Shown: positions 49,541 through 58,726, counted from the stretch's first letter. The stretch: DNA of 64,000 nt from Ornithinibacillus halotolerans (GCF_014637405.1 NZ_BMEY01000007.1:138050-202049); one strand, 5' to 3'. Notes: a model not told the origin generated them from the sequence alone. Translations and numbers: made by a program.

Positions 49541-51214
49541 ATGGCTTTAGCAGAAACGAAATTAGGAGAAAAAGTTAACAAAGCTTTAGGAGTTAATCCT
49601 CAAGATGCAAAACTTACAAAAACATATTTGTCTCTAGCATTTATCGTATTACTTATCGGAGGAACATTAGGACTTTTACAAGGTTTAAATAGAGCTGGAT
49701 TATTTAATTTACCTTCTTGGTTTGGTTATTATCAAACGCTTACTGCTCATGGTATTTTAATGATTCTAGTATTCACAACATTATTTATGATTGGTTACTT
49801 TTATGCAGCTATATCACATGTACTTGGTGGATTAATACCAATTACAAGAAAACTTGGCTGGATCGCATTTGGTTCAGCGGTATTCGGAACAGTACTTGTA
49901 GCAGCAACGATTATTGCAGGTGATGCATCTGTAATGTTCACATTCTACCCACCAATGCAAGCTTCACCATGGTTCTACATTGGATTGGTATTCCTAGTAG
50001 TTGGAATTTGGTTAGCAGCATTTGGGGTATTTATTAATGCATGGAATTGGAAGAAAAAGCATAAAGGTGAACATCTTCCATTATTAGCATACTTTGCAGT
50101 TGGAGCATTCCTACTTTTATTCAGTGCAAGTATATTAGTAACAGTTGAAGTATTAACACTTATCCCTTGGGCATTTGGTTGGACGGAAACAGTTAATGTA
50201 ATGGTATCAAGAACTCTATTCTGGGGATTCGGTCACACATTAGTTAACGTATGGTACTTTACAGCAGTATCAGCATGGTATGTAGCAGTACCTAAACTAA
50301 TTGGTGGTAAAGGATTTAGTGATTCTCTAACTAGATTAGTTGTTATCTTACTAGTTATTCTGAACATTCCTGGTGGATTCCATCACCAAATTATTGACCC
50401 GGCAATTACAGAAGGTTGGAAATTTGCACACGTATTCATGAGTTTATCTATCGCATTCCCTTCTTTAATGACAGCATTCGCTATGTTTGCAGTATTTGAG
50501 AAAGTTGGCCGTAAAAACGGTGGAAAAGGATTACTCGGTTGGTTCAAGAAATTACCTTGGGGTGATGTACGATTCTTAGCACCATTTATCGCGATGGCAG
50601 CATTCATTCCTGGTGGAGCAGGTGGTATCGCTCAAACAAACCACCACTTAAACCAAGTAGTTCACAACTCATTATGGGTGACAGGACACTTCCACTTTAC
50701 ATTAGGTTTAACAGTTGCATTAACATTCTTTGGAATCGTTTATTGGTTAGTACCACATCTATCTGGACGTGTATTGACACCTAAAATGAATAAAATCGGT
50801 ATTATTCAAACAGTAATGTGGACAGTAGGAATGATCTTCATGGCTGGTGCCATGCACTGGGTAGGTTTACTTGGGTCACCAAGAAGAACATCTTACTCCA
50901 CGTATGGCGATAACGCAACAGCACTAGGCTGGGAGCCTTACTTATTCTTCCTAGCAATCGGTGGAACATTACTAATGATAGCCGTAATCTTAATGGTATA
51001 CATTGTCTTCCATCTAATGTTCAAAGCACCTAAAGGGAATACAGAGTTCCCAGTTGCAGAAACAGACGGAACGAAGAATACTCCGAAATGGACACAAAAT
51101 TGGGGCATCGTAGTTGCTATGTTAATTATCATCTTAGCAATGGGTTATGTAATGCCACTAACAGAAATGATATTTAATGGACCTCCAGGATCACCAGGAT
51201 TTAGAACATGGTAA
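49541..51214 (+). CDS. Catalytic subunit I of B-family heme-copper reductase, probable CuA-dependent NO reductase
   Basis: 557 residues; AAAGGAGGAG lies before the ATG. About 13 membrane helices. The low-spin heme ligands are His70 (TAHGILMILV) and His385, the active-site heme ligand His383 (TGHFHF), and the CuB ligands His232, His281 and His282 (GFHHQI). By alignment to the T. thermophilus ba3 segment, the His-Tyr cross-link Tyr (GHPIVYFW) is Asn236 here (GHTLVNVW), and the K-channel Tyr244 equivalent is Val. O2 reductases need that Tyr; NO reductases lack it. With nirK and Fnr control, NO reductase activity like that of the Bacillus azotoformans CuA-NOR is the better reading. Confidence 0.85.
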   Translation: MALAETKLGEKVNKALGVNPQDAKLTKTYLSLAFIVLLIGGTLGLLQGLNRAGLFNLPSWFGYYQTLTAHGILMILVFTTLFMIGYFYAAISHVLGGLIPITRKLGWIAFGSAVFGTVLVAATIIAGDASVMFTFYPPMQASPWFYIGLVFLVVGIWLAAFGVFINAWNWKKKHKGEHLPLLAYFAVGAFLLLFSASILVTVEVLTLIPWAFGWTETVNVMVSRTLFWGFGHTLVNVWYFTAVSAWYVAVPKLIGGKGFSDSLTRLVVILLVILNIPGGFHHQIIDPAITEGWKFAHVFMSLSIAFPSLMTAFAMFAVFEKVGRKNGGKGLLGWFKKLPWGDVRFLAPFIAMAAFIPGGAGGIAQTNHHLNQVVHNSLWVTGHFHFTLGLTVALTFFGIVYWLVPHLSGRVLTPKMNKIGIIQTVMWTVGMIFMAGAMHWVGLLGSPRRTSYSTYGDNATALGWEPYLFFLAIGGTLLMIAVILMVYIVFHLMFKAPKGNTEFPVAETDGTKNTPKWTQNWGIVVAMLIIILAMGYVMPLTEMIFNGPPGSPGFRTW

Positions 51215-51221
51215 TTTGAAA

Positions 51222-51262
51222 AATAAGGGATAGTCTTATTATCTAGGCTATCTCTTTCCTTT
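51222..51262 (+). terminator. Weak hairpin between NOR subunit I and SCO genes
   Basis: AAGGGATAGTC pairs with GGCTATCTCTTTCC (about 51227-51261), followed by TTTTC. It probably gives partial read-through to the maturation genes. Confidence 0.5.
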
Positions 51263-51292
51263 TCAAAATATCAACTGTAGGATGTGAAAATA

Positions 51293-51928
51293 ATGAAAAA
51301 ACCTCAGAAGCAAACAATAGCAATTCTTATCGTCTTTCTATTTGGATTTGTCCTGTTTTTTATTGGTACAGATGGGTTTAAAGCCTACACTGCTGAGACA
51401 GCAAGACTACTACAATTGGAGAAGGAAAGACCAGAATTTCCTCAAGTTACTTTAGAAGATAGTAAAGGAAGGAATTACACTTTTAATGAATTTGCTGGAA
51501 AATATGTCATGCTAACTTTTGTTTATACGGAATGTACCGACGTATGTCCTCAACTTGAAATGAATCTTGCTGAAGTATATAACCAAATACCGAAAGAATA
51601 TATCGGAACAGATATTGTATTTTTAAGTATTAGTTTTGACCCTGATCGTGACGATATCGAAGCATTACAAAAATATAGTCATTTCTTTAATAGTGATGAA
51701 GAAACTTGGCGAATGACTAGAATTGAAGATAAGCAAGAATTGCAGAATTTGCTAGATGCATTTGGTGTAATTGTAATACCAGATAATTCAGGAGGATTTA
51801 CACATAATTCCGCATTTTACTTAGTTGATCCAGAAGGGAAATTGGTTGAAGTGATGGACTATACAAAAACGAAAGAAGCAGCAACGAAGGTTCACACAAT
51901 TTTAACTGGGGAAGGGGAGGGAATGTAG
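51293..51928 (+). CDS. SCO1/SenC copper chaperone for the CuA centre
   Basis: 211 residues from the ATG at 51293 (AGGAT 9 nt upstream; a GTG 9 nt earlier is also in frame). An N-terminal membrane helix (about 7-27) is followed by a thioredoxin-like SCO domain with the copper-binding C-x3-C (TECTDVCPQLEMN) and the distal His in GGFTHNSAFYLVD. SCO proteins load copper on CuA. It lies right after subunit I, so it probably matures this operon's CuA subunit and perhaps the stand-alone CuA lipoprotein. Confidence 0.9.
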   Translation: MKKPQKQTIAILIVFLFGFVLFFIGTDGFKAYTAETARLLQLEKERPEFPQVTLEDSKGRNYTFNEFAGKYVMLTFVYTECTDVCPQLEMNLAEVYNQIPKEYIGTDIVFLSISFDPDRDDIEALQKYSHFFNSDEETWRMTRIEDKQELQNLLDAFGVIVIPDNSGGFTHNSAFYLVDPEGKLVEVMDYTKTKEAATKVHTILTGEGEGM

Positions 51929-51929
51929 T

Positions 51930-52502
51930 ATGAGACAAGTAAAATATGGGCTTTTATTATATTTATTTTTAATGCTCCCTCCAGTTATTCATGTGTCAGA
52001 ATCGATTATGGTCATTCATATGCATATGCAAATGCCTCTTTTAGTTATAGTCGGTATATTAATTACTCCATTTCTAAAATCTCGTTTTCCTAACTTTTTC
52101 TCAACTTGGAATAAAAATGGAATTCCAGGTATGTTATTATTTTTAATTATCGTTATCTATTGGATGATTCCTAGAACAATGGATGAAGCCATAACGGTGA
52201 CTGAGATAGAAATCTTTAAATTTATTAGTTTACCGTTTTTAGCTGGTGTCCCACTTAGAGATAGTTGGAATAAACTTACCAAGCGAGGAAAAAACATAAT
52301 CCTTACTTGCTTATCCGTTATATATGTAATAGTGGGAGGACTATATGTTTTCTCCCCTGCACAGTTATGCAACAACTATCTAGTAGCCGAGCAAAAAGCA
52401 CTTGGTTGGACATCTGTATTTACTGCTCTTGGAATTATTGTCTTTTTAATTCAATCTTTATTTATACATGAAGATGAATTCGAGGAAGCAGATACTGTAT
52501 AA
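51930..52502 (+). CDS. Uncharacterised five-helix membrane protein of the NOR operon
   Basis: 190 residues; GGGGAGGG overlaps the end of the SCO gene, whose stop is one base before this ATG. Five membrane helices are seen. An HMHMQM segment near residues 30-35 at the start of a helix is rich in His and Met, the side chains used to move copper. Its tight coupling to SCO suggests a role in copper delivery or assembly, but I know no characterised family. The last 15 residues are acidic. A bidirectional terminator follows at 52551. Confidence 0.75.
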   Translation: MRQVKYGLLLYLFLMLPPVIHVSESIMVIHMHMQMPLLVIVGILITPFLKSRFPNFFSTWNKNGIPGMLLFLIIVIYWMIPRTMDEAITVTEIEIFKFISLPFLAGVPLRDSWNKLTKRGKNIILTCLSVIYVIVGGLYVFSPAQLCNNYLVAEQKALGWTSVFTALGIIVFLIQSLFIHEDEFEEADTV

Positions 52503-52548
52503 TACCACTCTTGAAAAATACCGATGAATTCATAAGTTAACTTAACAA

Positions 52549-52580
52549 AAAAGCTAGATACCACAAGTATCTAGCTTAAT
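52549..52580. terminator. Bidirectional terminator
   Basis: AAGCTAGATAC (52551-52561) pairs with GTATCTAGCTT (52567-52577), with A-rich and T-rich flanks, between the convergent NOR and ABC-2 operons. Confidence 0.8.
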
Positions 52581-52599
52581 ATTTATTTATATCTATCTA

Positions 52600-53310
52600 T
52601 TATTTCGGTTCAAATGTCAGATTATTAATACTTGCGACTCTTATTTTTTGACCATCTTTTAATTCAACATTTATTGGTGATTCTTTGCTAGTATTTAAGA
52701 TTTCGAACAGTCTAGGTTCTTTTCCTTTTTCAAAAATCATTAATTCTGCTAATTCAGTGCCATATGAATAGTCTTCATTAGGGTAAACGGAATAGTTACC
52801 TGCTTCAATGTCTAATCCAACTTCCCAAATTCCAGTTGTTAAATCAGTGGATAGTTGAGTGCTTGCTGGTTGAATAATTGCTTCTTCGATCCCATCAAAA
52901 TGGATTGTGTGTGATTCATTTACATCAACTGTCACACTACCCACTCCATAATAGGAATCAAAAATTTCTTGAAGGAGTTCATTACCATCTTCATCGTAAA
53001 TTACAACTCTTCCAGCAGAAGGAGTACCATCGGAGCTTGGGGCCGTGAAGATGTTATATCTTCCTTCTGGTAGAGTAATATCTTCACCAGTCCCTTCGAT
53101 AGGACCTACAATTAACTCTTCCGCTTCGGTATTGCTTCGATCTATAGATTTATAGATGGTATCACTAACATTGCCAATAATTTGATCTCGCTCGGAACCG
53201 ATTATTTCATTATTTTCTTTGTAAGCTAATACTTTTTCTGAAGGTTGCTCTGAACAACCCATTACTATAAATAAACTAGCGATGCAAATTAATAAAAGAA
53301 TTCGCTTCAT
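52600..53310 (-). CDS. Lipoprotein with two similar beta domains, ABC-operon associated
   Basis: 236 residues; GGAGG lies upstream of the ATG. A lipobox (FIVMGC, Cys19) is followed by two related segments: LPEGRYNIFTAP ... GRVVIYDEDGNELLQEIFD (about 79-118) and IEAGNYSVYPN ... AELMIFEKGKEPRLFEIL (about 170-208). Each looks like a small beta-sandwich sensor or binding module, so an internal duplication is likely. It is the last gene of the ABC-2 operon. I do not recognise a named family; it may capture or sense the transported compound. Confidence 0.72.
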   Translation of the reverse strand: MKRILLLICIASLFIVMGCSEQPSEKVLAYKENNEIIGSERDQIIGNVSDTIYKSIDRSNTEAEELIVGPIEGTGEDITLPEGRYNIFTAPSSDGTPSAGRVVIYDEDGNELLQEIFDSYYGVGSVTVDVNESHTIHFDGIEEAIIQPASTQLSTDLTTGIWEVGLDIEAGNYSVYPNEDYSYGTELAELMIFEKGKEPRLFEILNTSKESPINVELKDGQKIRVASINNLTFEPK

Positions 53311-53339
53311 TTATTTTCCTCCTAATATTCTGCACAAAA

Positions 53340-54233
53340 TCAATCTTCATGGTAATATCTTTCATAAAATTCCGGTGTGCCGAGTGGACCAATTGTTAGT
53401 TCCTTGTCTTTGTATTCAGATAGCTTTTCTATCCATTCCTTCTTTTCTTCCATTGACAATCCAGTGACTGGGATACAACAGAGTCTTTTTCCGATATACA
53501 AATGGTTCTCTGGTAATGCATATTGTAATTTCTCGTATTGTTCTTCTGTTACTTGTATTTTGATGAATTCCTCGTCTGTTTCATTTAGCCGTTGCTCATG
53601 AACAATGCCGCCATCTCTTAAGTAAATGACACGATCGGCATATAGATCAAGGTTTGCCAATAAGTGAGAGGCAATAAAAATTAACTTACCTTCTTGTTTC
53701 ATTTTCATAAGCCGATTAGATATAAGCGATACATTTGCTACATCTAATCCGTTCATTACTTCATCCATTAGCATAATTGGTGTATCGGCTGCAGCAATCA
53801 TAGCAAAACACAAACGTTGACGCATACCGAGAGAGTACGTTTTAACTTTCTTTTTTACATATCCTTCCATATGCAATTCTTCATATATTTCTTTTACTTG
53901 TTTCGAAGAACCTTTCCACATATTGGCATATAGTTTCATATGGTCAACACCAGATAATTCTTCAAATAAGTCTCCCTGATCAGGAAGAGTGACTAATTGT
54001 TTGTGAATGGATAATTCTTTTCTTTCTGTCTTATATTGAAGATTCCCGTTAAAAGTAACATTTCCTTTATTAGGTTTAAGGTAATTAGCAATCACGTTAA
54101 ATAAGGTTGTTTTCCCTGTACCGTTTGGTGCTACTAGCCCTATAATTTCCCCACTATTTGCAGAAAAAGATAGGTTTTCTAATACGACTTTATCTTTATA
54201 TTTAACAGAGATATTCTCTAACTTAAGCATCAT
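53340..54233 (-). CDS. ABC transporter ATPase (BcrA/drug-resistance-like)
   Basis: 297 residues. Walker A is APNGTGKTT, Q-loop TLPDQGDL, signature YSLGMRQRLCF, Walker B IMLMDEVMNGLD, and the switch His is in FIASHLLANLD. After the ATPase core, a C-terminal extension of about 80 residues (about 215-297) has VTEEQYEKLQ and LGTPEFYERYY segments typical of ABC-2 partner ATPases. It works with the two permeases encoded upstream. It resembles antimicrobial-peptide resistance systems in organisation but lacks a nearby two-component system; substrate unknown. Confidence 0.85.
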   Translation of the reverse strand: MMLKLENISVKYKDKVVLENLSFSANSGEIIGLVAPNGTGKTTLFNVIANYLKPNKGNVTFNGNLQYKTERKELSIHKQLVTLPDQGDLFEELSGVDHMKLYANMWKGSSKQVKEIYEELHMEGYVKKKVKTYSLGMRQRLCFAMIAAADTPIMLMDEVMNGLDVANVSLISNRLMKMKQEGKLIFIASHLLANLDLYADRVIYLRDGGIVHEQRLNETDEEFIKIQVTEEQYEKLQYALPENHLYIGKRLCCIPVTGLSMEEKKEWIEKLSEYKDKELTIGPLGTPEFYERYYHED

Positions 54234-54266
54234 TATCCCCCGTTTCTAAATTTAATGTATTTTATT

Positions 54267-55433
54267 TTAGAATGCTTTCTCTAATGGCATATCTTTTGGA
54301 ACTCGATGATAAACTAATTTATTTATAGTAAAAATAGTTCCGAGAATGACAATGGTGATGATTCCTAAAGTAGCCATAGCATTCCAATAATCAATACTGC
54401 TATTACCTAATTCTGTTGCTAAATCACCGGATAGAACTTTAGTTAAATCGATATATTTAATTGGATGTAAAAATGTAGCTTTCAGACCTGCTGCTGATGC
54501 GATATCTGGGAGTAAAAAGATCCCAAGCCCAATAAGAATATTAGCAAAAGCATTTCGGAAAAGCATATTAAATAGAACTGACAAACTTAATATTAAAACT
54601 ATTATTAAAGCTAATCCTAGAAACATGTACAGTAAATATTCAGATGTCGATACAGCTATAAAGTTCTCATTTTTATAAACTAGTATTGGAAAAGAAAATT
54701 CGTTTGCATCTAATTTGTTAGCTACGTAGATTACACCGAATAGAAAACCAAATACTAGGAAAATGTAAAGTTGGATAAAATGTACAGCAATTTTACTAGT
54801 TACTTTTTTCATAAATGAGATTGGAAACCCTTTTAATACGGAATGATGTTTTCGCTCATAAACGAGTAATTCGTTTCCGCTTATTAAAACAATAACGAGT
54901 AATAGGAGTCCAGTAAACATTCCGAGAACATTGGTAAGATGCTGGTTCGTTGCAAAGGAATCAGATTCAATAGGTAGATCGTTTTCTTTAATATAACGCA
55001 ACATTGCGTCTTCTTTTAGAATCTCTTCCCTCGGAATAATTAAATGATCCGGTATACCTCTATTACCTAAATCATCAACGATTAGCCGGAGCCGGTTAAT
55101 CTCAAGTCCATTATCCACATACTGTTCACTATCGTTTCCATTTCCAATGTACCACCGTTGCATTCCGACTAGGGATGCGATTTCTGTGTAATAATCATAA
55201 ACTTCTGCAACTTCAGGAATATCGTGACGGGTTAAGTCCAAGTATTCAAACGCAGCGTAAGCCATTCCCCATTCTCCACTTTTTTGATCGTGTAGAGTAG
55301 GAGGGGTAATCTGTTGATAATACATAAAATATAAAACGAAAAAGAGTAATAGGAACACACCAATAAACCAATTTTTTCTATTTTTTAACAACAACTTTGA
55401 TTCAAAAGACGTATACTTCCAGAACATATTCAT
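54267..55433 (-). CDS. ABC-2 type permease subunit with large extracytoplasmic loop
   Basis: 388 residues. Membrane helix 1 (about 20-40) is followed by a large external domain (about 45-175, with YAAFEYLDLTRHDIPEVAEVYDYY and LGNRGIPDHLIIPREE) and then five helices (about 180-380). The layout is that of ABC-2 permeases with a helix-1/helix-2 loop, and it is similar in organisation to the upstream permease, so the two form a heterodimeric channel. No enzyme motif. Confidence 0.8.
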   Translation of the reverse strand: MNMFWKYTSFESKLLLKNRKNWFIGVFLLLFFVLYFMYYQQITPPTLHDQKSGEWGMAYAAFEYLDLTRHDIPEVAEVYDYYTEIASLVGMQRWYIGNGNDSEQYVDNGLEINRLRLIVDDLGNRGIPDHLIIPREEILKEDAMLRYIKENDLPIESDSFATNQHLTNVLGMFTGLLLLVIVLISGNELLVYERKHHSVLKGFPISFMKKVTSKIAVHFIQLYIFLVFGFLFGVIYVANKLDANEFSFPILVYKNENFIAVSTSEYLLYMFLGLALIIVLILSLSVLFNMLFRNAFANILIGLGIFLLPDIASAAGLKATFLHPIKYIDLTKVLSGDLATELGNSSIDYWNAMATLGIITIVILGTIFTINKLVYHRVPKDMPLEKAF

Positions 55434-55478
55434 TTTCCTTTCTAAACGAGCATTAAAATTACGGTAGGCATAAATTAC

Positions 55479-56711
55479 TTATGCAGCCTTACTGAAATAA
55501 CGTCGTTTATTAATAAGTCGTGACCCAATAAAGATAGAAACCTCTAATGCTAAAACAGTACATAGTAAAACAATTATTCCTTGTCCATACGTAATAGACT
55601 CAAGGTGGAGTAGGTAATATTTTTCACCGGATACAATTCGTCCAAAATCGAAATATGTCATCGGTATATTACTAATGTCTATACCGAATAATTCAGTTTT
55701 TGTCCTAGAATAATAGATTCGCTCTGAAAACAAGATAATTGTACTTACCATTAGGACAATCCAGGAGTTTTTAAATAGTAAGCTAATTAGAGCATTTAAT
55801 CGAATAAATAAATAAACAAGTATAGGTACTATTCCTGCAATTAATAAGAAAAACTTAGCCATAGAGATGGTATCGTATTCACTGAATCGATAACCCCAAT
55901 AATCATCTGGTTGAGTACTAGGTACAGTGATCGGTACAGCGAGATTAAAGGAACCGAAGCCGTGTTGAATAGAGATAATTATCGTAGCTAAAAGTAATAA
56001 ACCAATTAGTACGATTAATGTGTAGATAAATGTGGTAAAAGTTTTAACATTAATTAGACGGTACCAACTAATAGGGATTCCTTGTAATACTGTTCGGTGT
56101 TGTCTATCTTTAGAGAGCATGTCACTGCTAAAATAGATGGCACAGAATAACACCATGAATGCCGTTGTTCCAAGGAGGAAATTACTAATTGTTTGTAATG
56201 CTGTTTTTTGTTCAATCATGTCGTATGTAATTGGTATGCCAACTTCTTGATAGTTTTCATATTTAAGTGATCTTATGCTATCATCACGACCTTGATCTAA
56301 CATAGGATATGGTGCATTCCCAATCATACCCCAGTCCCTCATTATTGCCATTTGTTGAAAACCATACCCTTTTAATCGAAACTGTAAAAAACGATCAAAG
56401 TCTTTATCTTCAAATGCTTGAACCATTCTTGATTGTATTTTTACGTTGTACACATTGTCTGCAAATGGTGCATATCCAGCCATCCTGTTGAATCCAGTTC
56501 CGCCTCTTAAAATCATTCCATCTTGAACTGCTTTAAGATCAACGATTTCATTTTTCATTATTTCTGGGTCAAAGGAATCTGGAGTTTCTTTCGTAGGTAG
56601 TACTAGCAAACAGTAAGTTAAAATCAGACTTATTAGAGCGATGAGAAATAAAATATTTTTTCTGCTTGTTACCATCATTTTAAATTCATGAATAAACATC
56701 GATTTAACCAT
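55479..56711 (-). CDS. ABC-2 type permease subunit, first gene of the operon
   Basis: 410 residues. Helix 1 (about 20-38) is followed by an external domain (about 45-175) and a bundle of five helices (about 180-400). It contains KDRQHRTVLQGIPISWYRLINVKTFTTFIY, also recognisable in the second permease (ERKHHSVLKGFPISFMKKV), so the two are paralogues. A variant Fnr box lies about 260 bp upstream. It forms the membrane channel with the next permease and the ATPase. Confidence 0.8.
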   Translation of the reverse strand: MVKSMFIHEFKMMVTSRKNILFLIALISLILTYCLLVLPTKETPDSFDPEIMKNEIVDLKAVQDGMILRGGTGFNRMAGYAPFADNVYNVKIQSRMVQAFEDKDFDRFLQFRLKGYGFQQMAIMRDWGMIGNAPYPMLDQGRDDSIRSLKYENYQEVGIPITYDMIEQKTALQTISNFLLGTTAFMVLFCAIYFSSDMLSKDRQHRTVLQGIPISWYRLINVKTFTTFIYTLIVLIGLLLLATIIISIQHGFGSFNLAVPITVPSTQPDDYWGYRFSEYDTISMAKFFLLIAGIVPILVYLFIRLNALISLLFKNSWIVLMVSTIILFSERIYYSRTKTELFGIDISNIPMTYFDFGRIVSGEKYYLLHLESITYGQGIIVLLCTVLALEVSIFIGSRLINKRRYFSKAA

Positions 56712-56933
56712 TTTGATTACCCCATTTTATTTATATATCTTTAATTTTTATATATTGTTCAAAATTATATAAAAATTATTTGTTTTTAGTATAAACTTCC
56801 AGTCGATTTTTGTAAACCATAACTGAGGGAGGACGATAGATTAAGAGGAAAGGGAGCGGTTAGTAAATCAAAAAAGCTAGAAACAAACAAAACATATAGT
56901 CTCTAGCTAAGCATTTAACGACAGCCTCATAAA

Positions 56934-56978
56934 ATTCTATTGCTTTAGTGAATGAAATTGGAAGTGACGATTATCACA
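56934..56978 (-). promoter_or_regulatory. Variant Fnr box upstream of the ABC-2 operon
   Basis: AGTGA-CGATTA-TCACA (56963-56978, one mismatch) with a minus-strand -10 TAGAAT (56939-56934), putting the box near -43. A plus-strand TAAAAT at 57000-57005 also fits, but is part of the fnr terminator U-tract. Confidence 0.45.
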
Positions 56979-57003
56979 GTATTATTGAAAACTAACCGTT
57001 AAA

Positions 57004-57032
57004 ATAAAATAGAGACTAACAAGTAGTCTCTA
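57004..57032 (-). terminator. Terminator of fnr
   Basis: AGAGACTA (57011-57018) pairs with TAGTCTCT (57024-57031) and is followed on the minus strand by ATTTTATTTT. Confidence 0.8.
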
Positions 57033-57044
57033 TTGTTGGTTGTT

Positions 57045-57770
57045 TTAGTTAATATTACAAATTTCAATTGGACATCCTTCACAGCCAATTTCTGTTTTTA
57101 AGTAATCTAAATCTTTAATAAAAATTCTTCCCGTTTTATCGATAGTTATGACATCGATTTTGCGAAGGTGAACAAGCATTCTATTAATACTTTCTCTCGT
57201 TGCAGCACAGAAGTTTGCCAGTTCTTGATTTGTAAGAGAGACATTGATTAATGTGCCATCATCTTGTTCTAAACCATAACTATTTGCAAGACGAATTAAG
57301 GTAGAGTATAATGCACCTTTCTTTCCGTTTAATAATAGGTCTCTAATCTTTGATTGGAATTTACGCATTTGTGTACTTGACCAACGCATATATTCAAATG
57401 TTAAATTTCCATTGGAAAGTAATGCATCTTCTAGTTGATCCTTTTGAACGACTTGAATCTCAGCATCAGTTAAAGCTTTTCCGCTTAGTAAATATTTAGG
57501 ATCATCACTAAATAAAGATAATTCACCGACTATATCGTCACGATTACAAATACGTAAGATTAGTTCTTTTCCATCGGCAGTTAGTTTTGACACTTGTACA
57601 AGTCCAGTGTTAACGATATAAATTTCATTTGCTTCTAAACCTTCGTGAAAAATAAAAGCATTTTTCATTACCTTTTTAGTTGTACTAATAGAATCTAATA
57701 GTTCTCTTAATTCATTAGATATAGAAATATTAGCGCTATTGTTAGCACCTAACATAAGACTAGAAAGCAT
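57045..57770 (-). CDS. fnr: Fnr, oxygen-sensing [4Fe-4S] transcription regulator
   Basis: 241 residues from the ATG at 57770, with AAGGGG 9 nt upstream; a TTG 9 nt earlier directly abuts the SD and is unlikely. The cNMP-like sensor domain is followed by the dimer helix and HTH LTNQELANFCAATRESINRML (RE-x3-R reading GTGA). A C-terminal C230-x2-C233-x4-C238 (GCEGCPIEIC) is the Bacillus-type Fnr cluster motif, with the fourth ligand (an Asp in RDLLL, near 144) as in B. subtilis Fnr. It should activate the TGTGA-N6-TCACA promoters in this window when oxygen is absent. Confidence 0.92.
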   Translation of the reverse strand: MLSSLMLGANNSANISISNELRELLDSISTTKKVMKNAFIFHEGLEANEIYIVNTGLVQVSKLTADGKELILRICNRDDIVGELSLFSDDPKYLLSGKALTDAEIQVVQKDQLEDALLSNGNLTFEYMRWSSTQMRKFQSKIRDLLLNGKKGALYSTLIRLANSYGLEQDDGTLINVSLTNQELANFCAATRESINRMLVHLRKIDVITIDKTGRIFIKDLDYLKTEIGCEGCPIEICNIN

Positions 57771-57902
57771 TGTATTCAACCCCTTATAAAAGAGTGATTA
57801 GTTTAATCTATCTATAGTTTACCATTAAAAGTAGGGATACTTTTGTCCTAGTCTTTACGATATTGTGAAAAATGTATAAACTTTATATTATAAATTATTT
57901 TA

Positions 57903-57916
57903 TTGTAAATATACAA
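57903..57916. promoter_or_regulatory. Short palindrome upstream of fnr
   Basis: TTGTA-AATA-TACAA lies in the AT-rich, gene-free stretch 57780-58159 between fnr (minus) and the YneR-like gene (plus). It may be an operator for one of them; apart from AT-richness I see nothing else there. Confidence 0.3.
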
Positions 57917-58159
57917 CGATAATAAACTTAATAAAATATTGCGAATATTTAAATTTAAATACCTTTTTGATCAAATCGTATGTATCTTGAACCTTTTAAC
58001 GTGAGTATAGGCTTCATAATAATTGTTGAGAAACGACGAGTATATATATTTGTGTCAAATTTCGATAAAAAGTGGGTTTATTATGTCGTTTTCTCCGCTA
58101 TTTTACGTAATCTATTATAGAATAGGGTATAGATAATAATAAAAAAATGAGGTGCACCA

Positions 58160-58453
58160 ATGGGTTTACAAATAACTAGTGATGCAGTGAAGTGGTTCAA
58201 AGATGAAATGGGATTAGAGAATGGGGATTATGTTCAATTTTTCTTAAAAATTTATGGAGGTATAAAAACGGATCATCCTAACTTTTTCTTGGGGATTTCT
58301 GTAGGTCTTCATGGGGATATAGGTGAAGAACAAGAAGTGGATGGTATTACATTTTATTTTAATAAAAATGATGCTTGGTTTTTGGACGAATATAATATGA
58401 AAGTCGTCATGGGGGAGGAAGAGGTAGAGTATCAATTTACTGAAAAAAACTAA
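58160..58453 (+). CDS. YneR-like HesB/IscA-family protein without the cluster cysteines
   Basis: 97 residues; AATGAGGTG lies before the ATG. It follows YneR: AVKWFKDEMGLENGDYVQFFLKIYGG, then FFLGISVG, GITFYFNKNDAWFLDEY and VEYQF. It has the HesB fold but no Cys at all, so unlike IscA/SufA it cannot bind Fe-S in the usual way. Role unknown. It is followed by a 57-codon gene. Confidence 0.85.
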   Translation: MGLQITSDAVKWFKDEMGLENGDYVQFFLKIYGGIKTDHPNFFLGISVGLHGDIGEEQEVDGITFYFNKNDAWFLDEYNMKVVMGEEEVEYQFTEKN

Positions 58454-58518
58454 TCAAATAAGATGTGTTTTCGTGGACATAATAATCCTTGAACATGTTA
58501 TGATGAGGAGGGCAAATT

Positions 58519-58692
58519 ATGTCTGAAGAAAATAAAAATAGAAATCGTGATACAGGGCGTCAGAAAAATTACGGGATTAAGTATAATACGGAACCTGAAC
58601 GAAACGGAAAACATGATGAAGAATTTGCTAGTGATAGTGAATTTCTAAACATTAATGGAAAAAAGAATAAACGAAAAAGAGATAATGGGTAA
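58519..58692 (+). CDS. Small hydrophilic protein, 57 aa
   Basis: ATG at 58519 with GAGGAGGG 6 nt upstream. The sequence is strongly charged and low in complexity (Asn/Lys/Arg/Glu), without a membrane helix or cysteine: MSEENKNRNRDTGRQ at the start and a KKNKRKRDNG tail. Small hydrophilic proteins of this kind in bacilli are often spore- or stress-associated, but I do not recognise this one. It lies 65 bp after the YneR-like gene and may share its transcript. Confidence 0.6.
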   Translation: MSEENKNRNRDTGRQKNYGIKYNTEPERNGKHDEEFASDSEFLNINGKKNKRKRDNG

Positions 58693-58726
58693 GTGTAAGG
58701 TTCTGCAAAACAATAATTAAATGTTA

